A stretch of DNA of 64,000 bases from UBA1258 sp963643225 (lineage in GTDB: Bacteria > Bacillota > Clostridia > Lachnospirales > Lachnospiraceae): assembly GCA_963643225.1 (NCBI GenBank), contig CAVIIX010000006.1:56862-120861 (forward strand), read 5' to 3'. The position numbers were made by a program, and so were the translations under genes. How positions within the stretch are numbered: the stretch's first letter is position 1; every line of letters begins with the position of its first letter. The notes under the pieces were generated by a model. The model was given only the letters and a program-made list of their open reading frames with translations, ran no database searches and was not told where the DNA came from. This document shows, one piece after another, positions 6,435 to 14,541 of this stretch.

Positions 6435-9020
6435 ATGAAAAAACAGGTGACGGGTATTTTGGCCCATGTTGATGCAGGAAAAACCACATTTATGGAAAGC
6501 CTTTTATTTACTGCAGGCGTCATTAAGAAGGCGGGAAGAGTAGATAAGGGCGATGCCTTTTTAGATACGGACCGCTATGAAAAGGAACGTGGCATTACTA
6601 TTTTTACAAAGGAAGCAAGAATTGTTTTTGGCGACAGGGAATTTATTTTTGTGGATACACCCGGACACGTTGATTTTTCTTCGGAAGTGGAAAGAGTACT
6701 GTCTGCCCTTGACCAGGCGATTTTGATAATAAACGGAAGTGACGGAGTTTTGGCTCATACAAAAACCTTATGGCGACTTTTAAGACTTCGTAAAATACCG
6801 ACTTTTATTTTTGTAAATAAAATGGATCTTCCGGGTACAGATAAAGAAGAACTGTTGTTAGGATTAAAAAAGGATTTAAGCAATGAAATAATTGATTTTT
6901 CTGATTTAGACTCAGACAGCTTTTTTGAAAACGTTGCAACGGCATCTGAAGAAATCTTAAATGAATTTATGGAAAACGGCAAAATTTCCGACACAAGTGT
7001 CACGAAAGCTTTTTCCGAATCCTTACTTTTTCCTGTTTTCTTTGGCTCTGCTTTAAAACTTAAAGGAATAGATGAATTTTTAGAGGGCTTTAAAAGATTT
7101 TCCTTTGTCAGGGAATACGGAAGTGACTTTTTAGCACTGTGTATTAAGATTTCAAAGGATAAAGCCGGGACCCGCTTAACACACCTAAAATTAACCGGTG
7201 GAAATATTAAGATTAAGGGCTTGATTAACGGTGAAAAAATCAATGAAATCAGGTTATATTCCGGAGATAAATACGAAACGGTACAGGAAGCCTTTGCGGG
7301 AGACTACGTAGCGGTTACAGGACTTAAGAAATCAAAGGCAGGTCTGTCCTATGGCGGTGAAACAGCTTCATTTCCTTTAAGCCTTACACCTGTTTTAACC
7401 TATGCGGTTATATATCCTTCTGATATTGATACTGCCACCATGCACAAAATGCTTTTAGAAATTGAGGAAGAGGACCCTTCACTTTCGGTTGAATATAACG
7501 AAGGCACTAAGGACATATTTGTGCACTTGATGGGTGAGGTTCAGACTGAAATTTTAACCCGTAAAATTGAAGACAGATTTAATGTGCATGTTACATTCGG
7601 AACAGGTAAAATTTTATATAAAGAAACAATTTCAGACACTGTTGAAGGGGTAGGACATTTTGAGCCCTTAAGACACTACGCGGAGGTACATTTAAAGCTT
7701 GAACCATTAGAAAAGGGAAGCGGCCTTGTATTCGATACGGATGTATCGGCGGATGCTTTGGCACTTAACTGGCAGAGACTTATTTTAACGCACTTACAGG
7801 AAAGAGAGCATAGAGGTGTGCTCACAGGCTCCCCCATTACCGACATGAAGATTACACTGGTAGCAGGGAAGGCTCACCTTAAACACACAGAAGGCGGCGA
7901 CTTCAGACAGGCTACCTACAGGGCAGTGCGTCAGGGCTTAATGCAGGCTGAAGCTGTTTTGCTTGAACCCTTTTATTTTTATGAATTAACAGTTCCTGAA
8001 ACGGCTGTGGGAAAGGCGATGACTGACATTGACAGAATGTGGGGAAGTGCTGTGGTTACTAAGCAGCATAACGGCTTTTCTACCATTACCGGCACCGCGC
8101 CTGTTGCCACTTTATACGGCTATGCAAAAGAAGTGGCGGCCTATACTAAGGGGCTTGGCACTTTATCCGTCAGTCTATCAGGGTATGAGCCCTGTCACAA
8201 CACAGAGGATGTGCTTATGTCAAGGCATTACGACCCTACAGCAGATTTAAAAAACACTCCGGATTCCGTATTTTGTTCCCATGGAGCAGGAACGGTTATA
8301 CCCTGGAACGAGGTGTTTGACTACATGCATTTGCCTTTGACGATTTTAAAAAAGCCTAAGGCAAAAGAAAATGTTTCTTTTGCAGCACCTGCTACAAAAA
8401 AAGAAGTATTCGTCACTACCGAAGAAATCGATGAAATCATAAAGAAAACTGCCTATGCAAATACAAAAGAGCGGCAGGGAGCCTATAAAGGGCGGTCTGA
8501 AGCTTCAAGAGAAAGGCAGAGAACAGCAGGCAGAAAAATAGAAAAGGACGTAGTGTATAAAGGCACAGAGGCGCGTAAAAAATACATGCTTATTGACGGA
8601 TATAACGTGGTGTATGCCTGGAAGGAATTAAAGGATATTGCCGCTTCAAACATTAACGGGGCTTTAAGCAGGCTGTGTGATTATGTAAGTAATTATGCGG
8701 CAATGACCGGAATCGACACGATTTTAGTGTTTGATGCATACAGGGTACAGGGGTATATGGAGGAGGTGTCAGACTACCATAACATTAAGGTTGTCTATAC
8801 TAAAGAAGCCGAAACTGCCGACCATTACATTGAACGCTATGCCCACATCAATGCTAAAAAATATGATATTATTGTGGTGACAAGCGACGGCGTCGAACAG
8901 GTTATTATAAGAGGCGCAGGGTGTGAGCTTATGTCTTCAAGGGATTTTTATGAGGATTATTTAAGAAGAAGCGATAATCTTAAAAATATCAGGCTTTCAG
9001 AGGGCATAACAATCAGCTAG
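6435..9020 (+). CDS. EF-G/TetM-like translational GTPase fused to a C-terminal YacP/Rae1-like NYN nuclease domain
   Basis: The 861-residue protein has two parts. Residues 1 to about 620 follow the TetM/TetO ribosomal-protection plan. G1 is A-H-V-D-A-G-K-T-T (10-18), followed by E-R-G-I-T-I, G3 D-T-P-G-H (74-78) and N-K-M-D (128-131). EF-G-like domains III-V come next, and then a late P-W-N-E-V-F-D-Y-M-H segment like the TetM C-terminus. A charged linker (about 620-715) leads to a domain at 716-861 with L-I-D-G-Y-N-V-V, F-D-A-Y-R, E-T-A-D and V-T-S-D-G. Those are the acidic positions of YacP-type NYN nucleases, and all are present. TetM proper is about 640 residues and lacks this domain. Tetracycline resistance cannot be assumed. 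The ATG is very close to a TATGAT box at 6418, so the leader is short. Confidence 0.85.
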   Translation: MKKQVTGILAHVDAGKTTFMESLLFTAGVIKKAGRVDKGDAFLDTDRYEKERGITIFTKEARIVFGDREFIFVDTPGHVDFSSEVERVLSALDQAILIINGSDGVLAHTKTLWRLLRLRKIPTFIFVNKMDLPGTDKEELLLGLKKDLSNEIIDFSDLDSDSFFENVATASEEILNEFMENGKISDTSVTKAFSESLLFPVFFGSALKLKGIDEFLEGFKRFSFVREYGSDFLALCIKISKDKAGTRLTHLKLTGGNIKIKGLINGEKINEIRLYSGDKYETVQEAFAGDYVAVTGLKKSKAGLSYGGETASFPLSLTPVLTYAVIYPSDIDTATMHKMLLEIEEEDPSLSVEYNEGTKDIFVHLMGEVQTEILTRKIEDRFNVHVTFGTGKILYKETISDTVEGVGHFEPLRHYAEVHLKLEPLEKGSGLVFDTDVSADALALNWQRLILTHLQEREHRGVLTGSPITDMKITLVAGKAHLKHTEGGDFRQATYRAVRQGLMQAEAVLLEPFYFYELTVPETAVGKAMTDIDRMWGSAVVTKQHNGFSTITGTAPVATLYGYAKEVAAYTKGLGTLSVSLSGYEPCHNTEDVLMSRHYDPTADLKNTPDSVFCSHGAGTVIPWNEVFDYMHLPLTILKKPKAKENVSFAAPATKKEVFVTTEEIDEIIKKTAYANTKERQGAYKGRSEASRERQRTAGRKIEKDVVYKGTEARKKYMLIDGYNVVYAWKELKDIAASNINGALSRLCDYVSNYAAMTGIDTILVFDAYRVQGYMEEVSDYHNIKVVYTKEAETADHYIERYAHINAKKYDIIVVTSDGVEQVIIRGAGCELMSSRDFYEDYLRRSDNLKNIRLSEGITIS

Positions 9021-9029
9021 GAGAATACG

Positions 9030-9170
9030 GTCAATGATATTCGCAATTCGCTTCGCTACGGCTCTACTAAAAGCGGCACTACGTGCCTTACGAGGTACTG
9101 GGCTTGTAACAAAGCACCTCGCGGGGAGCACCCACTGCCTAAAGGCAGTGGGTTTTCTTGAGCTTTTATA
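9030..9170 (+). repeat. Family A interspersed repeat, copy 2 (full length)
   Basis: This is the reference full copy. It begins at GTCAATGATATTCGCAA and contains the GGCACTACGTGCC hairpin and a longer-looped CGAGGT/ACCTCG pair. It ends with the strong hairpin CCCACTGCC-TAAA-GGCAGTGGG and TTTTCTTGAGCTTTTATA. It starts nine bases after the GTPase-NYN stop codon. The terminal hairpin followed by T-rich sequence could act as its terminator. Confidence 0.88.
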
Positions 9171-9177
9171 AATAAAG

Positions 9178-9206
9178 TTGTTAGTTACCCTTAAATGTGA
9201 TACTAT
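9178..9206 (+). promoter_or_regulatory. Sigma-A type promoter of the Fe-S assembly operon
   Basis: TTGTTA and TACTAT are separated by exactly 17 bases, directly after the family A repeat. The transcript would carry a leader of about 115 bases before the SufC-like start at 9331. The leader, AT-rich with no clear riboswitch, fills the rest of this 310-bp gap. Confidence 0.65.
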
Positions 9207-9330
9207 AACTTAATTATAGGAAGCGTTTTTGCTTTCTATAAATATAGACGTTAGAATATGAGCAAAAACGGCTAAGGTTTTTAACTAAAAAGCGGTAAAT
9301 TCAGAATAAAAAGAAGGTAGGACAGTTACA

Positions 9331-10053
9331 ATGCTTGAGCTTAAAAATATAAGCTACGAGGTTGAATCAAAGCTTGAAATTATTAAAAACGTAAATTTAA
9401 AAATTGATTCAGGTCTTGTGGCAATAACCGGCCCAAACGGCAGCGGTAAATCTACACTTGCAAAAATAATTGCAGGTATTATTACACCTACTTCAGGTCA
9501 GATTTTTTTAGACGGTGAAGATATTACTAATTTAAATATTACTGCGAGAGCCAATAAAGGCATAAGCTTTGCCTTTCAGACTCCCGTGCGCTTTAAAGGC
9601 TTAACCGTTAAGGATTTACTTACACTTGCGGCAGGCAAGGATACCAGCATTAATGATGCCTGCACAATTTTATCTGAAGTGGGACTTTGCGCAAGAGACT
9701 ACATAAACAGAGAAGTAAACGCTTCTTTATCAGGAGGCGAATTAAAACGAATTGAAATTGCAATGATTTTGGCCCGCGGCACAAAGCTTTCCATATTCGA
9801 CGAGCCTGAAGCCGGAATTGATTTATGGAGCTTTAATTCTTTAATTCAGGTGTTTGAAAAAATGCATGAAAAGATTAACGGTACTATTTTGGTTATTTCC
9901 CATCAGGAACGCATTTTAAATACTGCAGACAGAATTATCGTGCTTGCAAACGGCGAAATAAAAGCAGACGGCAAAAAGGACGAGGTGTACCACGGTTTAC
10001 TTGATGGTATCGGAAGCGGCACCTGTGTTAAGCTGTCGGGAGGTAATAAATAA
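9331..10053 (+). CDS. sufC: SufC-like Fe-S assembly ATPase (SmsC)
   Basis: This 240-residue ABC-type ATPase has Walker A G-P-N-G-S-G-K-S-T (34-42), a Q-loop in F-A-F-Q-T-P, the signature L-S-G-G-E and Walker B L-S-I-F-D-E-P-E-A-G-I-D. The D-E-P-E-A-G-I-D form is characteristic of SufC rather than of importers. It would power conformational change of the SufB-type scaffold during Fe-S cluster assembly in the cytoplasm. Its stop overlaps the scaffold start by one base (TAATG), so the two are translationally coupled. No sufD, sufS or sufU is adjacent. Confidence 0.92.
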   Translation: MLELKNISYEVESKLEIIKNVNLKIDSGLVAITGPNGSGKSTLAKIIAGIITPTSGQIFLDGEDITNLNITARANKGISFAFQTPVRFKGLTVKDLLTLAAGKDTSINDACTILSEVGLCARDYINREVNASLSGGELKRIEIAMILARGTKLSIFDEPEAGIDLWSFNSLIQVFEKMHEKINGTILVISHQERILNTADRIIVLANGEIKADGKKDEVYHGLLDGIGSGTCVKLSGGNK

Positions 10054-10970
10054 TGGACCAGATTCAGAAAAACCTCTTAAAGGAAGTAGCGGATATTCAT
10101 GAAGTGCCTGAGGGAGCATACAACATTCGTGCAAACGGAGCAACAGAAGCTCGCAACACTACCGCAAATATTGACATAGTTACAAAGGAAGATAAAGCCG
10201 GTATTGATATTTACGTTAAAGCAGGTACCAAGAAAGAAAGTATTCACATTCCGGTTATTATTTCAGAAACCGGCTTAAAGGAGCTTGTTTACAACGATTT
10301 TTATATAGGTGAAGAGGCTGACGTTACAATAGTTGCAGGCTGTGGCATTCACAACTGCGGTGATCAGGATTCGGCTCATGATGGTATACATACTTTTCAT
10401 CTGGCAAAAAATGCAAAAGTGAAATATATAGAAAAGCATTATGGCGAGGCAGACGGCAAGGGCGGAAACGTAATGAACCCCACTACGATTTTTTATCTTG
10501 AGGAGGGCGCCTACATGGAAATGGATTCAACCCAGATAAAGGGCATTGATTCCACCTCAAGACTTACGGAGGGTACGCTTTCAGAAAACGCTACCTTAAT
10601 TATTCATGAAAAGATAATGACTCATGGAAGCCAGTATGCGAAGACTGATTTTAAGGTTGAATTAAATGGTAAAAATTCAAGTGCAAATGTTGTATCTCGT
10701 TCCGTTGCAAGAGATGAATCAAAGCAGGAATTTGCATCACAAATTGTGGGTAATGCGGAATGCAACGGTCATTCCGAATGCGACGCCATAATAATGGACA
10801 AGGCAATTGTTACGGCTGTTCCTAAGCTTACGGCAGCCAATGTGGATGCAAGCTTAATTCACGAAGCTGCAATCGGTAAAATTGCAGGTGAGCAGCTTAT
10901 AAAGCTTATGACCCTTGGCTTAACCGAGGAGGAAGCGGAAGAGCAGATAGTAAACGGATTTTTGAAATAA
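10053..10970 (+). CDS. SufB/SufD-family Fe-S scaffold (SmsB type)
   Basis: The 305-residue protein is much shorter than SufB (about 470-490 residues). It keeps the beta-helix core and the conserved C-terminal block, with N-A-E-C-N-G-H-S-E-C-D (the Cys expected to receive sulfur), then L-I-H-E-A-A-I-G-K-I-A and a G-L-T-E-E-E-A end. An extra pair of Cys lies in A-G-C-G-I-H-N-C-G-D near 107-115. With SufC it matches the two-gene minimal SUF-like (SMS) arrangement of anaerobes. Sulfur would have to come from another source, such as the cysteine desulfurase at 29831 or free sulfide. Confidence 0.88.
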   Translation: MDQIQKNLLKEVADIHEVPEGAYNIRANGATEARNTTANIDIVTKEDKAGIDIYVKAGTKKESIHIPVIISETGLKELVYNDFYIGEEADVTIVAGCGIHNCGDQDSAHDGIHTFHLAKNAKVKYIEKHYGEADGKGGNVMNPTTIFYLEEGAYMEMDSTQIKGIDSTSRLTEGTLSENATLIIHEKIMTHGSQYAKTDFKVELNGKNSSANVVSRSVARDESKQEFASQIVGNAECNGHSECDAIIMDKAIVTAVPKLTAANVDASLIHEAAIGKIAGEQLIKLMTLGLTEEEAEEQIVNGFLK

Positions 10971-10975
10971 AAAAG

Positions 10976-11104
10976 AGTTTCGCTTGCGAAACTAAAACGT
11001 CTGGTGCGGTTACTTAGGCGACATATTTCTTTTGTGCGAGTGCGCATAATTGGCACGTAGTGCCGCTTTACAATATAGGGAATTGCAACGCAATTTCTTA
11101 TAAG
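10976..11104 (-). repeat. Family B multi-hairpin repeat, copy 1
   Basis: This is a reverse-orientation copy of the element that is tandemly repeated at 59004. It contains TTTCGCTTGCGAAA, GGCACGTAGTGCC and the paired GGGAATTGC / GCAATTTC arms. It lies between the SufB-like stop and a convergent gene, joined to a terminator on its right. Frames crossing it translate into the same peptide as at the other family B sites, and I do not treat them as genes. Confidence 0.85.
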
Positions 11105-11106
11105 GT

Positions 11107-11140
11107 AAAAAGGTTTGGGATTTTTTCCCAAACCTTTTTT
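11107..11140. terminator. Bidirectional terminator between convergent operons
   Basis: The arms AAAGGTTTGGGA and TCCCAAACCTTT form a perfect stem with a short T loop. A-rich sequence on the left and six T on the right allow it to serve both the suf pair and the DUF2264/GH88 operon. Confidence 0.9.
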
Positions 11141-11143
11141 GAT

Positions 11144-13228
11144 TCATAAAGACATATTGGCTTCCATGAGGCTGTAGTCTACGGTAATTTCTTTACCTGT
11201 ATTAAGGGATAGAACCACCGGACCGTAGGCACCGGTTTTTGTATCGTCAGTGTATTTTATGGCTTCTATCGGGAAGAGCTCTTCTTTGGTAAAATCGGAA
11301 CCGTCGGTATTTGTAATAACCTGTGATATAAAAATATAGGGTTCCTTTGCATCATACATATTTTTTTGGACTGCAAAAGCAGCAATTACAATTGAATTCT
11401 CAGAATCAGGATTTGTGCCCCTTGAGTGGGTTATATTTAAATCGGTAAAGCCTGAAAATACAGTCATTGCAAGAGCTTTTTTGTTGCCGCAATAATCTGT
11501 TCCTTTTAAAATTATTGCCCTTGCACCGTTCTTTTCTTTGTAGGAAATATAAGTACCGTTATCAGGAAAACCGTAGGAGCCAAGAGTGATTAAAACGGGT
11601 TTTCTGTAAAGCCTTAATTTATCAATTCGTAATATGCCCTTTGAAACAGGGACATCTGCAAGGTTTATTGCCTGGTTCCAGTGATTTTCGGTATTATCGT
11701 TAAAATCAAAAAACAGACGTCTGTATAAAACCCCGTTTTTTACTCCGTTATAAAAGATGGCGTTTCCGTATAACCGGTTGCCGGTAGTAATGTCTTTAAT
11801 TAAATAGCTTTCACTTTCCAAATCGCCTGTTTTTAATCCGATGCCTTCATCAATTAATGGCGTGGATTCCCATGGAAATTTTGAATTATAGCTTAGCTTA
11901 TTATAATTCCACATACCGTGAAGATCGTTTTTATCCTTGCGAATTTTAGCAGAGCGTAAAATAGTCTCGGAATTTGCCTTGTGATTTGTATATACTAAAG
12001 CGGGTCCGTTTAAAATCGTTTCCTTTATTTCGGAAGCTGACAGCTTTTCCCAGGAGCCGTTATTTTCCTTGGCAGTCCAGAAGGGGTGATCTTTTGGCAT
12101 ATGAAGGCACAAAAAGGCTTTACCGAACCAGTAGGGAGATTCCGCACAGGAATAGCCCTGTACCAAGGGCTTAAATTCCGAATAGAAGCCAAGAGAAGGC
12201 ACTCCCTTATAAAGAAAATCTTCACGACCTAAAAACTGCATAAGTGACCCTGAAGCGATTCTTCTTGCAAGCCCAGGATTAACCTTTGAATTTTTCAATA
12301 ATAAATTTCCGTCAAAAGCAGAGGTGGCGGCATTTCTGTAAATACAGCTTCTTCCCCACATGTTGGTAAAACCGTCTTCATCAAAAAAGTCAGGGAAGGT
12401 CTTCATTAAAGCATTTGAATTTTCTTCAAACAAAGCGGCAATATATGGCATATTATCATAACCGTACCAAAGATTCCAAAGAGCGGTATACATATTAAAA
12501 GCCCAGACTGAATAATAATCAAAACACTGGCCGTCTCTGTACCAGCCATCACCTGCATAATAGGCTAAAATCGCCTGAGCATGGTCAAGCATGATGCTAT
12601 CATTTATTTCATAACCTTCCTTATTTAAAAAGGCTAAATCAAGCATATTGAAAAGACGCCAGTTTTGTGGAACCGTTGAGCAGGTTGCAAAGCCATTTAA
12701 AAAGTCTGCGATTAAAGCCTTTTCTTTTTTAGTATAGGAATTCCAGATTTCTGCTTCACAAGCCCACAGGCCTATTACAAGAGCGCAGGTTTCAACCGTC
12801 TGTTGATAACATCTGGTAGGGTCTGTAGCATTCGTTAATTTTGTTAAATATTCGTAGCTTCCCACAAATAAAGGGTCTGTGGGGGTAACTACATGCAAAA
12901 TGTGAGCCTTATAATAATCCTTTATATTTATGCCGTTAATGACTAAATCGGGACGCTCGTGAATGATTACTGAAGCAATGAAAAAGGTACGTGTAAGACC
13001 TTCAAATATTTCAGCCTTACGCTGGGTCGCCTGTTCACCTTCTTTATCCCTTAGATGTGGATAGGAAATTTCCGTATCATGTCTTGGCATTACTACAGGG
13101 TCGTTAAAAGCCTTTATATTATTAAAGCAGCCTTCAAGAATATAAATGCCTGCTTCAATCCAGGATTCTCTTGTTAAACCGGTATAGGGTGATAAAATTT
13201 TATCTATATGTTTTGGTGTAAAATGCAT
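11144..13228 (-). CDS. DUF2264-family protein, probable polysaccharide-degradation partner
   Basis: The 694-residue cytoplasmic protein has no signal peptide. I recognise it as a DUF2264 (COG4289)-type protein from its opening (W-I-E-A-G-I-Y-I-L-E-G-C-F) and the aromatic-rich (alpha/alpha)-barrel-like pattern of its first 400 residues, such as G-D-G-W-Y-R-D-G-Q-C-F-D-Y-Y. A beta-rich C-terminal part follows, resembling the architecture of lyases and uronidases. The enzymatic activity is unproven in the family. It is the second gene behind the GH88 enzyme, nine bases apart, so the two probably act on the same unsaturated oligosaccharides. Confidence 0.8.
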   Translation of the reverse strand: MHFTPKHIDKILSPYTGLTRESWIEAGIYILEGCFNNIKAFNDPVVMPRHDTEISYPHLRDKEGEQATQRKAEIFEGLTRTFFIASVIIHERPDLVINGINIKDYYKAHILHVVTPTDPLFVGSYEYLTKLTNATDPTRCYQQTVETCALVIGLWACEAEIWNSYTKKEKALIADFLNGFATCSTVPQNWRLFNMLDLAFLNKEGYEINDSIMLDHAQAILAYYAGDGWYRDGQCFDYYSVWAFNMYTALWNLWYGYDNMPYIAALFEENSNALMKTFPDFFDEDGFTNMWGRSCIYRNAATSAFDGNLLLKNSKVNPGLARRIASGSLMQFLGREDFLYKGVPSLGFYSEFKPLVQGYSCAESPYWFGKAFLCLHMPKDHPFWTAKENNGSWEKLSASEIKETILNGPALVYTNHKANSETILRSAKIRKDKNDLHGMWNYNKLSYNSKFPWESTPLIDEGIGLKTGDLESESYLIKDITTGNRLYGNAIFYNGVKNGVLYRRLFFDFNDNTENHWNQAINLADVPVSKGILRIDKLRLYRKPVLITLGSYGFPDNGTYISYKEKNGARAIILKGTDYCGNKKALAMTVFSGFTDLNITHSRGTNPDSENSIVIAAFAVQKNMYDAKEPYIFISQVITNTDGSDFTKEELFPIEAIKYTDDTKTGAYGPVVLSLNTGKEITVDYSLMEANMSL

Positions 13229-13237
13229 GGCGTCTCC

Positions 13238-14398
13238 TTACCAGATGAAAAGTTCGTTTCCCTTTAATTTTAACAAGGCCTCTAGATAATAATAGTCACC
13301 ATAAATAATAGCAAAGTGGTGGGTGTCTGCGTGATAGGAAGCAGTGCAGTAGTTGAGTAAATTATCCTGCTTAAGACTAAAATCGACACGCTTGTCAGTT
13401 AACGCTTTTAACATAATAACAGCTGCATTTAAATATTTTTCTTTTTCAGCGCCTTTACTTATTTTGGAAAGCTCTATTAAACCGCAGGAAGCAATGGCGG
13501 CAGCGGTAGAGTCTTCATAGGCAGGAGCCTTGGGTTGTTTAAAATCAACGGGAATAAGTCCTGAAGCTGGAATGTTTTTAATAAAATAATCTGCTACTTT
13601 TTTAGAGGCCTCAAGATAACGGGGTTTACCTGTATGCTTATAGCTTAAGAAAAATCCGTATAAAGCCCAGCCCTGACCTCTTGTCCAGGATGAACCCTGT
13701 GCGTACCCCTGACCGCCGAAGCTTTGTACAAATTTTCCGGTTTCAGGATTGATTTCAACGATGTGGTTAACAGAGCCGTCCTCACGTAAGAAATTTTTAA
13801 TGGCCATATCTGCGTGAGCCATTGCTATATGTTTAAATCTTGGATCTAAGGTTTCTTCTGTTGCCCAGTAAAGAAGAGGTAAATTCATAAGGCAGTCGAT
13901 AATGCACCAGCCCACATTGGAAGTGGGGCCGTTTTCTTTGCCTATACCGTCATTCCAGGCTCTTATGTAATTACCCTTTAAATTAAAGCGTCCGGCTAAA
14001 AGGCTTGCGGCAATTAAGCCTCTGCGGCGACCGTCTTCATTGCCTGTTTCTCTATAGGAAGCTACGTCTGTGGGAAGCCATAAAAACCCCATGTCGTGGT
14101 CTAGATTATAATATTTATCAAAGCATACGGAAATCTTATCGGCTATTTCCAAAGCCATTTCTTTATATTTTGCGTTTTTTGTTTCATGATATAGAAGCCA
14201 GAGAATACCAGCGTAGAAGCCGTTTGTCCACCAGTTAATGTCATGTCCATCATTGGACACCGCTTTATCATCAAAGCGTCCGTTAACGGTAGAATATGGT
14301 ATTATGTGACGGCTTCTGTCAGCAACCTTATCAAGCTTATCCATTGTTTTTGAAAGGGTACTTAAAAGCCATTCTTCGTTTTCCTTATCTATATACAT
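13238..14398 (-). CDS. Glycoside hydrolase family 88 unsaturated uronyl hydrolase
   Basis: The 386-residue enzyme has no secretion signal. It matches GH88: an (alpha/alpha)6 barrel with H-D-M-G-F (D102) and C-I-I-D-C-L-M-N-L-P (D168), the two Asp positions used for hydration of the 4,5-unsaturated uronate, plus the S-S-W-T-R-G-Q-G-W-A box. It would remove the unsaturated uronic acid left by polysaccharide lyases acting on glycosaminoglycans or pectin-like polymers. No lyase is encoded in the window, so oligosaccharides presumably enter from outside. It leads the operon, is followed by the DUF2264 gene and is divergent from the MATE gene. Confidence 0.92.
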   Translation of the reverse strand: MYIDKENEEWLLSTLSKTMDKLDKVADRSRHIIPYSTVNGRFDDKAVSNDGHDINWWTNGFYAGILWLLYHETKNAKYKEMALEIADKISVCFDKYYNLDHDMGFLWLPTDVASYRETGNEDGRRRGLIAASLLAGRFNLKGNYIRAWNDGIGKENGPTSNVGWCIIDCLMNLPLLYWATEETLDPRFKHIAMAHADMAIKNFLREDGSVNHIVEINPETGKFVQSFGGQGYAQGSSWTRGQGWALYGFFLSYKHTGKPRYLEASKKVADYFIKNIPASGLIPVDFKQPKAPAYEDSTAAAIASCGLIELSKISKGAEKEKYLNAAVIMLKALTDKRVDFSLKQDNLLNYCTASYHADTHHFAIIYGDYYYLEALLKLKGNELFIW

Positions 14399-14489
14399 AA
14401 AGGTATCCTCCTGCTTTTATTAATAACAGTTTAAGGCAATTTTGCTTATATTTAAATGATAAAATCTTATTTTTTCTTGTAATATTTCA

Positions 14490-14517
14490 TTGTTGTTTTC
14501 TTTTGAAGTGTTATAAT
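14490..14517 (+). promoter_or_regulatory. Promoter of the MATE transporter gene
   Basis: TTGTTG and a consensus TATAAT are separated by 16 bases. The promoter overlaps the region a longer TTG-initiated frame would use, which supports starting the transporter at 14542 instead of 14503. Confidence 0.7.
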
Positions 14518-14541
14518 TGGCAATGTATTAAGAGGATAGAA

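Noticed and set aside
6435..9020. Calling the gene a tetracycline-resistance determinant
   Set aside because: The GTPase part resembles TetM/TetO, but the extra nuclease domain and lack of any mobile context make a resistance label unsafe.
9207..9330. A riboswitch or T-box in the leader of the Fe-S operon
   Set aside because: No recognisable conserved core; only short AT-rich stems such as GCGTTTTTGC.
10859..11131. 90-codon minus-strand frame at the end of the SufB-like gene
   Set aside because: It runs through family B copy 1 and the antisense of the scaffold gene; the similarity to other frames is repeat sequence.
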